The notes below the pieces were generated by a model. It was not told where the DNA came from. It searched no databases and was given only the letters and a program-made list of their open reading frames with translations. A stretch of DNA of 64,000 bases from Flaveria trinervia (taxonomy: Eukaryota; Streptophyta; Magnoliopsida; Asterales; Asteraceae). The DNA lies in assembly GCA_025506515.1 (NCBI GenBank), contig CM046458.1:45383890-45447889 (forward strand). Direction: 5' to 3'. The translations under genes and the position numbers were made by a program. Numbering within the stretch: the first letter of the stretch is position 1; every line of letters begins with the position of its first letter. Shown one piece after another: positions 56,739-64,000 of this stretch.

Positions 56739-57681
56739 AGGATGAGTTGGAGCATAATCTTCTAACCCAATTGGAAATGAAATCCAATGGATTGATGTAC
56801 TTCGCCAATCGCATTTGGGTTCCAAATCGCGATAACATTCGTACCTTTATAATGAACGAAGCTCATCAAACTCGTTATTCTATTCATCCTGGTTCCGATA
56901 AGATGTACATGGACCTACGTGGTCAATATTGGTGGCCTGGGATGAAGAAAGACATAGCGACTTATGTAGCTAAGTGCCTCACATGTACGAAAGTTAAAGC
57001 CGAACATCAACGTCCAAGTGGATTACTTGAGCAACCCGAGATCCCTATGTGGAAATGGGAACACATATCCATGGACTTCATAACAAAGCTACCCGAACCT
57101 CTCGAGGACATGATAGCATATGGGTAATCGTTGACCGATTGACCAAGTCGGCACATTTCATACCCATACGTGACACTTACAAGACATCAAAGTTAGCTCG
57201 TATATACGTTGATGAGATTGTAAGTCGTCATGGGGTACCACTGCACATTATATCCGACCGAGATGCTCGTTTCACTTCACATTTTTGGTCGTCTATGCAA
57301 GAACTTTTGGGTACACAATTGGATCTAAGCACGGCTTACCATCCTCAAACTGATGGTCAAACCGAGCGAACGATCCAAACTTTGGAGGATTTGCTACGTC
57401 TCTGTGTTCTTGACTTTGGTGGCGATTGGGATACGCATCTACCGCTCGCGGAATTTTCGTATAACAATAGTTACCACTCGAGTATCAAGATGGCACCGTT
57501 TGAAGCACTTTATGGTCGTAAATGTCGTTCACCGATCTGTTGGACTGACATTGGTGAAAACTTCATCACTGGTCCTGAACTTATACAAGAGACGACCGAT
57601 AAAGTTTCTATTATTCGCAAGAACCTTGAAGTGGCGAGAAGTCGTCAAAAGAGTTATGCGACAAGCGACGTAAGCCATTAG
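56735..57681 (+). pseudogene. Tekay integrase
   Basis: The zinc-binding part has NEAHQTRYSIHPGSDKMY (two His) and CLTCTKVKAEH (two Cys). The core shows ISMDFITKLP (first Asp), IISDRDARFTSHFW (second Asp) and YHPQTDGQTERTIQTLEDLL (catalytic Glu). A small change near 57105 splits the protein into frames 56735-57127 and 57049-57681. APFEALYGRKCRSP and ITGPELIQETTDK follow. It joins cDNA to chromosomal DNA with a 5-base stagger, in line with AACTA. Confidence 0.95.
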
Positions 57682-58107
57682 AATTCCAAGTTGGGGAGAT
57701 GGTTCTTCTCAAGGTTTCACCATGGAAAGGGGTGGTTCGTTTTGGAAAGAAGGGCAAACTGGCTCCAAGGTTTGTAGGACCTTTCAAAATCCTGAAAAGG
57801 ATTGGGAAAGTGGCTTATAAACTAGAGTTACCTTCCGACCTTAGTGGAATTCATCCGGTGTTCCACGTCTCAAATTGAGAAAGTGTTTGGCTGACGAGAG
57901 TCTGCATGTTCCGTTGGAAGACATCCAGATTGACGAGTCATTACATTTTGTCGAGAAACCTGTTGAGATCATGGATCGCATAATGAAAAGACTAGAACCA
58001 CAACAACCCCAATCGTCAAGGTTCGTTGGGAAAATAAACGTGGCGCTGAATTTACTTGGGAACGAGAGGAGCACATGAAGAAGAAATACCCATTCTTATT
58101 TGTATAG
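57682..58107 (+). pseudogene. Tekay integrase C-terminus and chromodomain
   Basis: Across frames it reads EMVLLKVSPWKGVVRFGKKG, APRFVGPFKILKRIGKVAYK, SDLSGIHPVFHVS and EDIQIDESLHFVEKPVEIMD. The final VRWENKRGAEFTWEREEHM is the chromodomain aromatic/acidic signature, and the stop is at 58105-58107. Chromodomains of this lineage are thought to steer insertion to heterochromatin. There are frame changes near 57670, 57880 and 58020. Confidence 0.85.
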
Positions 58108-58142
58108 TTTCATTTTTCTTAATTTCGGGACGAAATTCTTTC

Positions 58143-58155
58143 AAGTTGGGGAGAC
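58143..58155 (+). other. Tekay polypurine tract
   Basis: AAGTTGGGGAGAC immediately before the LTR start TGTAACATC. Confidence 0.75.
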
Positions 58156-60631
58156 TGTAACATCTCGTTTTTTTTGTTAACTAAAAGTTAATTTGTTAGT
58201 TCTTGTAAGGGCCATTTATGCTATTTATGAAACTTGGTGGGCTATTTATGTATTTTCTTATTTAATTTAAAGTTTTAAAATATTATATAATAATGTTAAT
58301 ATTAATAAAAGTATAAATACTATTATGGAAGAATAATAATAATAATAATTATAATAATAACAATAATAATAATAATAATAATGAATAAAAATAATAATAA
58401 TAAGTTATCAAAGTTAACAAGTTAAAGTTTGATTAGTTCAGGGGGCCTAATTGTCAAATTAGAAACTTGAAATATTAAGTTTGGGCATAGAATATTAAGA
58501 ATTCAAAGTTGTGGGACCAAATGTGTAATTAACTAACCCAACCCAAACCATTCTCTCTCCCCGATTTTCCGGCCGCCGGCCGGCGAAACTCCGACACGGC
58601 GCCGGCGAGGTTCCAAATCCGTAAAAATTCATCCGTTTTATTCCCAAATTATACCAATCGCTTCGTGAACACAATTCGAACCTCGTTATGAACTTTAAGG
58701 CGTTTATCAATCGGTTACAAACTCCATTCGAAGGTATAACCGAAGCACGTTAAGATCCATAACCGTTTGAGCATTAAACTCCAATCATAACCCAATTAAC
58801 TGAACCAAAACGAGCGTTTATCTGATTCTAATCGATTGAAATCATCAATTTCACCTGAAATAAACAAAACATCTCATTCGATTCTCTCTTTGATCACGAG
58901 CTGCAATACTCGAACGCTATCTTCCGAACATCAAGATTTGAAATCGATAAGGGGCTTTGGATCTAGCTTGTCATACGAAGCTATACACAAGGTTAATTGT
59001 GTTATCATCAACGTTTACATCGTTTCTGCATCTCCCTTTGACCGCGACTTGTGCATCGTTGGGTTCACCTTCAATTCGAACTTGTTCGGGTAAATTACAT
59101 ACATGAATATGCTCGTTTTAGCATGGGGAACAAAAGCCCCATGGTTAATTCGATCAAAACCTCGAATTGACAATCAATTTGGATCGATCGGGTTCTAGGG
59201 TTCTTAAGGATTTGGGGGTGTTGTTTAGTTATGCTTTTTATTAATTTAAACGCGAACACTATCGCGGCTGGATGCCTTGGTTCACTGGTTATGTTACTCC
59301 ACTCACACACATGAGGTCCCGGGTTCGAACCCGGGCACCATCATGTTATTTTTTTAAAGGGTTTTAACCCTTAATTAAATTATAAAAACGTTTTTAATAT
59401 ATATAAAAATTATTTTTAAAACTTTAAATATTTTCAAAAGCCACCATATATTTTCTGTATATTTTTGTCTAAGTAATTATTATATATTTTTTTCTTTTTT
59501 TATGAATAATAAAATGGATTACAAATAATAACTAAAAATTATTATTGTTTCAAAATGTTTCTTTAATATCGTTTAATAGTACATAATTCTTTTTGCTATA
59601 AAAAATCTATTCAAATTTTATAAAACTTTCAAAATGTTATATTTTCTTTTCACATAATTAGTATAAAACATAAATATATATTTTTTTTTAAAAATATAAA
59701 TGATTTTCATTTGTTAAATATAATTATTTAACAAACCTCAAACTCCACTTAACCCTAGTACTCATTAATTAGTTAAATCATTATGTTTAAGTTTAAATCT
59801 TGTAATATATATATTTAGGTGTCTTGTGACGATACACCTTGGAGCGACGCTTGTTAATATTATTATTAAACCGCCATTATATATTTATTGTCAAGTGAGT
59901 TTTCTTGCCCCTTTTCAATTTATTTCACACTATTTTGGGGTGAAACATGATAACTTATACATGATACACTTATACACGTTTGAGACTTGTAAATCACGTG
60001 CAATTCAACTTATATTTTGTCATGGTTATTTGTTTATTGTAAGTGTTTATATGAGATACATAGTTTGATTACAATCATTAACTATTGCTAGCCTGGCAAC
60101 GTCTTAGATCTTTGGGCCTGACAAGCCTATTTGGTGCTAAAGCCGAGGTATTGCCGGCTCCTGATGACGTATGCTTGTTCATCATGGGAACCAAATACAC
60201 TTAGCCAATCTTTTATACTTGTAATCAAGTCGAGGTTTGGTTGTGACGATATGTGTTCTATAACCTTACTTGCTTATGACCTATGACATGAATTGCTACT
60301 TGTAACTTTATCATATTATGTATAAAAACCTTGGAAACTCACCAACTATTTATAGTTGACCCTTTTTATTTTTATCATGTTTCAGGAAATCCCCAAGTTT
60401 AAAGTGGACTTTTGAAGCTTGGAAATAAAACTAGGACTTGGACCTAGTTAAATAATAAATGTTATGCTACGTTTTGTTTTATTGGGATTATTTCTGTTTT
60501 GTGACTTATGTTTGTAATGACTTTTGAAACTTATAATTTTAATATTTACACTTAAATATAGCGTTATGTGGCTGTGAACAATCTTAACCCTCACATCTCG
60601 ACGATTCCGCCGTCAAGGTTGGGGTGTGACA
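58156..60631 (+). repeat. Tekay 3' LTR
   Basis: It runs from TGTAACATCTCG to GGTTGGGGTGTGACA, then AACTA (60632-60636). It has the same internal landmarks as the other copy, including the TAA microsatellite (about 58335-58403). Confidence 0.95.
59269..59343 (+). other. tRNA-like segment with Pol III A and B boxes in LTR (second copy)
   Basis: Identical to 51269-51343: A box at 59278-59288, B box at 59322-59330, T run at 59349-59355. Confidence 0.65.
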
Positions 60632-60636
60632 AACTA

Positions 60637-61045
60637 CATGGCCTTTTAGGAAAATGCGATGAAATATTAGAGGTCTGCAGCGGAGTGTCAGAGACCATAC
60701 TTATGTGCACTGGTTCATAGCAGCATCTTTCAAAGGTTAATTGTCTTCGGAAGAACAAGTCTCGAAGCCTTTTTTTATACTTCGGAAGAGGCTGCTTCTT
60801 CCGTGGCTTGGGACTTCTACTTCGGAAGTCATTGTCTTTGAATTCTTCTATGTCTAACTTCGGAAGAGAAGACTTTGTCTTCGGAAGTTGGAGCTTTTCC
60901 TTTGGAAGTTGATATTGCACTTTTTCTTTAGAAGAACTTCATTTCCTTCGAAAGTTCCACACTTAGCTTCCGAAGTCCTGTATAAGTTGCACCAACATAG
61001 TCTAAGTGTTTAGTTTTAGTTGCACCAGCCTTTCTAGATCCAACA
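60637..61045 (-). repeat. Type A 3' LTR, part right of the Tekay insertion
   Basis: It continues the LTR from 50139: GAGGTCTGCAGCGGAGTG, several CTTCGGAAG words, GTTGCACCAGCC, and the end GATCCAACA. Confidence 0.85.
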
Positions 61046-61059
61046 CACTCCCCCTAGGC
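61046..61059 (-). other. Polypurine tract of the right-hand copia
   Basis: The minus strand reads CCTAGGGGGAGTG next to the LTR start TGTTGGATC. Confidence 0.8.
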
Positions 61060-61704
61060 TGATCCAACCAAAACCTTACTTATTTCTACTTCTCAAGACT
61101 TTCTGCACAAGGGATAGGAGATATTTATCTGTTTCTTTGTTCTGTCTGGAGGTTATGCTGAGAAGTCTATGCAAATAATTAGTGGATAGGAGATCTAGTC
61201 TATCACTCCCAATGAGATGCATCCTTTGTCGCCCCCCTGAAGAGAGTTAGTTGATAAGAGTTATAGTCATACTCCCATCTAACAATGGATTCAAGTTTAG
61301 GATCTACAACCATTTGAAGAAAGGCTTTGCCTTTGGTTGTTTATCCCTTCCTCTCTTCCTCCTTTTTTAGTTTTAACTACTCTTCAATCCTGTTCTAGCT
61401 GTTAGCTCAACCAGGTGAAGGCTACTTGGATGATTTCTAATGTGGGCTGCTACCTTAGAGTTTGAGAGAGAATGGCTTCTCTGCTAACTCAGCAATATCA
61501 AATCTACTCAAGTGTAGCAGAGATGAGGCATTAGGCCTGTTCAACTCACTATTCTCTCACTCAACAATAAAGTTATGAGAAGAGTCTTCAACCTCCACAG
61601 GAAAATCTTCTTTCTTGGCACAAGGGGTTTGCTAGGTACTTTGTCCCCCTTCTTGGTATCTAGCAGAGTCACCAACTTCCTTCTCACCTTCTTCTCTTCT
61701 TTAT
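61060..61704. other. Non-coding 3' region of the right-hand copia
   Basis: Between the accessory ORF and the purine tract. Rich in CT and pyrimidine runs on the plus strand. No gene seen. It is repeated in worn form at 53050-53690. Confidence 0.5.
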
Positions 61705-62190
61705 TCAGTGAATCAAAGTTGAGGCCAAGGAGTTTTCAGCTTGGTCCAATGTTCCTCTAGGTAGATCAAGGAATTGTCCTCTTGTGAGGGAACATGAGAA
61801 TCCATCAGCATAAGTCAGTTTGATATAATCCTCCTCACAAGAGTCAATCAAAGTTATGCATTTGTTGAGCTTTATCTTGATCTCCTTAAACTCTTCTAAG
61901 GATAGATGTTTAGAAGGCTGAGGAGATAGCCTAGATGGTTGTTGAGTAGATGGAGGTGTTTGGGTTCTAGGTAGTGTTTTTGGTTGAAGGGTAATAAGTT
62001 GAGGTGATTGTGGTGATGAGGTAGGTATGGTGGTTGGTGTAAGTTCAGGGGTGTAAGGTTTGGAAATAGGCTCAGTTTTGATAGGAAAAGGAAATGGGAA
62101 AAGTTCAGTTTGAGGTTGGGGCTGAGTTCGGGTTGTAGGTTCGGGTTGAGGTGTTGGTTTGAAGATCATCCTCTGTCCCCTTCTGTACAT
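61705..62190 (-). pseudogene. Accessory ORF of the right-hand copia, C-terminal part
   Basis: A 161-codon frame begins MYRRGQRMIFKPTPQPEP and continues with proline/threonine/glutamine-rich low complexity. The ordered tail has LSLEEFKEIKIKLNKCITLI, CEEDYIKLTYADGF and RGQFLDLPRGTLDQAE, to the stop at 61705. It has the same position (between pol and LTR) as the accessory ORF at 2360-5818. It is probably continuous with 62200-63900 through stops. A worn duplicate of its end lies at 53700-54068. Function unknown. Confidence 0.6.
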
Positions 62191-62199
62191 CTCTTTCCT

Positions 62200-63900
62200 T
62201 TTCCCTAAGCAAATGTCAGCCTTGATGTCACTGACATGTCGCTAGAGAGTCGTTTCAAACATGGGTCCCACCTACCTACTAGAGAAGCCTTGAGCCCTAA
62301 GATAATCCTTCATCCAGACCTCCTCACCTATCTTACTGGTGGCAGTGACCCCAGCTTCTTCTTCCTTTTTCTTCTTCTCCCTTATCTTCTCTCTTGCAGC
62401 TTTCTTCTTCTCTTTCTCCAGTTGATCCTTCTCTTTGTTAAAGAGTCATAGGATCTTGTCATTATCATGTGGAGATAGTTCTTGAAGAGAGAAATCCCTG
62501 GAGGTTAGGAAAGATATCATTTCCTTCCTACTCTGCAGATCAACTTCCTTCTTCTTCCTTTCTCTTTCCTCCTCTAAGGCCAACCTTGCTGCTTCCTCCC
62601 TTCATTCAATCTGAAGCATGGTTGCCTTTTCTAGCTCTACTGACTCCTCTAGTGGTAGCAGGAGTATATCTTCACTGATAGCTCCAATGATCGCCACCCT
62701 TTTCTTGTTGTTGACTACCTCCTGGTTGGCTGAAACTGCTTTGGAACTGGTAGCTAGCAACTTCCCAGTAGGAAGTCTATCTTTTCTTTTGAGTTTCTCA
62801 ATCCTTTCCTCCTCTTGAAGCTCTTCCACAGTCATGTTCTTCTTACCTTTATCATATTTGGAAGTGTTAGACTTTGGTGGTTCTTGGATGGAGGGTTTAG
62901 GTTGAGACATGGTGGATGGAGATAGTGAAGTTGCCTGAGCTAGGGGTTGGTTGGGAAAGTCCTCACTATTCACCTCAAATGCCAGCTCTGGAATTGCATC
63001 TGTGATGATTAGCTCCTTGGACAAGGAGAACAAACTTTTCGCAGCTTCCATCTCAGCTTCGAAAAATTTAAATTGTTCTTCCAAGGCTTTGACTTTAGCT
63101 TCGGAAGTTTGAGGGAATGCACTATCTGTCCCAACTATTTCAGTTTCTGGGCCATTAGTCCTCATTTCCCCTTCAAAATAAATCTCAGGTTCCATTTGGA
63201 CCTTAGGTTGACCAACTTATTCCATACTGATAGAAGGTGCACTTAACCTCTGAAGCTTTTCAGCTCCAAAGTATATCATAGCCACATCAGGGCTAGGCTA
63301 ATCTAAAGAAGATCTCAATAAAAACTTGGAGAAGATCTCGTTGAGATCTTTGAGCATCCTTTGGTCCATTTGCAAGACAACTTGAGAAGGCTTAGGAAGA
63401 CTGTTGATATGGGAGCAGGGTATCCAGAAGATAGAGAAGTTAAAGCTTGGCTCAGTGGTTCCTTTGTTGTTTGTCTCTAAACACTCTCCCTTTTTTTTGG
63501 TACAATCATCTTGAGAGCTAGATGAGCTGGAGGAAGAGGTTAATGAGACTTGAATAGGTACATGTCTAACAGATCTCTCAATCTGTTTCTCAGCTGGTTA
63601 AGCCTTGAGATGTTCAATCTCAAGTTGCTAAGTGGTAGACCTATCCTCTAAGGTCTAAACCTTTGATTCAATGTTTGAGACCTTAGAAAGTAGGTCTTGA
63701 ATGATGTGTTGCATACTTCCCTCATCTTCTTTTAAAGAATCACGGGGAGATGAGGTAAGATACCTTGTATGTTCACCCTCACCACCAGATGTGGTTTCTT
63801 GGTACCCTGGTTTCCCTTGCCTAAGGATGTCTCTTTTAGAGTCATCAAAAGGCACGATTGCCATAGATTCAGTCTTAGAGATGGTACCACTGGCCTAAGG
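62200..63900 (-). pseudogene. Accessory ORF of the right-hand copia, middle part
   Basis: The largest open piece (63195-62602) reads KVKALEEQFKFFEAEMEAAK, a proline/serine linker, MTVEELQEEERIEKLKRKD and NNKKRVAIIGAISEDI. After a stop at 62602 it continues with REEAARLALEEERERKKKEV, RKEMISFLTSRDFSLQEL and lysine/glutamate helices to about 62330. Upstream pieces (63864-63655) end SMQHIIQDLLSKVSNIESKV. The alternating coiled-coil and proline-rich layout resembles 3000-5114, but direct residue similarity is weak by eye. Function unknown. Confidence 0.55.
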
Positions 63901-64000
63901 ATACAATGAGTTTCCTTTAGTAATGGCAGCTGAATCTACATGAGTCCCCTTCACATCTGTGGGACTTACCTCAGTTGGATTTAACTTATGTGGGCTAGAG

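Larger units (their letters stand above)
50140..60631 (+). mobile_element. Tekay-type Ty3/gypsy chromovirus, duplication AACTA, 5' internal part replaced
   Basis: Long LTRs (50140-52633 and 58156-60631) are nearly identical by eye, with AACTA outside both. Inside, instead of PBS and gag start, 52634-54068 repeats the right-hand flank (60632-62116). Then come the gag C-terminal part, protease, RT, RNase H, integrase and chromodomain in order. The chromodomain and long LTRs mark the Tekay/Del lineage. Coding is interrupted by small indels rather than by many substitutions, consistent with a young element in imperfectly polished sequence. Confidence 0.85.
49703..64000 (-). mobile_element. Ty1/copia element (type A LTR), 3' part only, split by Tekay
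   Basis: The 3' LTR is at 49703-50139 and 60637-61045, interrupted by the Tekay element. The purine tract (61059-61046) and accessory ORF region (61705 to beyond 63900) lie to its right, and pol is outside the window. LTR ends are TCCAGGATC (worn TGCAGGATC) and GATCCAACA. Its layout of a long accessory region between pol and LTR resembles the copia at 1-6649 in the opposite orientation. Confidence 0.75.

Noticed and set aside
61575..62818. Plus-strand open frames over the accessory region
   Set aside because: Shadows of the minus-strand accessory ORF, with pyrimidine-rich codons giving leucine/serine/phenylalanine runs.

Overview
The window reads as intergenic DNA from a large, repeat-rich flowering-plant nuclear genome. 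I found no host gene I would defend. Almost everything recognisable is an LTR retrotransposon, mostly broken and nested inside another. Asteraceae is the best guess (inference): the accessory protein at 2360-5818, the copia gag at 27479-28247 and several LTR types resemble repeats I know from that family (Artemisia, Tanacetum, lettuce, sunflower).

Left part (1-15003). A plus-strand Ty1/copia element (1-6649) has reverse transcriptase, RNase H, an internal promoter-like block, a long broken accessory ORF and a 3' LTR. Next come a minus-strand copia 5' end (6665-7487) with its LTR (7490-8343), and a long degenerate minus-strand copia (8344-15003).

Nested stack (15004-34122). An older minus-strand copia carries four insertions: a MITE-like element with a G-rich minisatellite (about 17516-18410); a solo LTR with direct repeat ATACA (18543-19136); a gag-only LTR element with direct repeat CCACT (20017-27473), itself holding two solo LTRs in opposite orientations; and a CRM-like Ty3/gypsy element with direct repeat CACTG (28639-33441), inserted in the old copia's own LTR. 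Several insertion points split codons of recognisable domains, and reading resumes on the far side, so the order of events can be reconstructed.

Middle (34123-43140). AT-rich DNA with one 1.17 kb near-palindromic foldback element (36236-37409), short tandem repeats, and a few open frames I cannot assign.

Right part (43140-64000). A degenerate minus-strand gypsy integrase is split by an odd element with three LTRs, two of them forming a near-perfect palindrome (45529-48264, direct repeat CCTTC). Next is a minus-strand copia 3' LTR (49703-50139, resuming at 60637) carrying a young Tekay-type chromovirus with about 2.5 kb LTRs (50140-60631). About 1.4 kb of the downstream flank appears twice, as though a solo-LTR allele had been joined to a full-length allele. 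The window ends in that copia's accessory ORF region, on the minus strand.

The most unusual objects are the three-LTR palindromic integrant, the solo/full-length Tekay chimera, the tRNA-like Pol III signals inside the Tekay LTRs, and the motif arrays shared by a copia LTR and the internal promoter of its accessory ORF. All assignments come from reading the sequence and known motifs; no database search was run.
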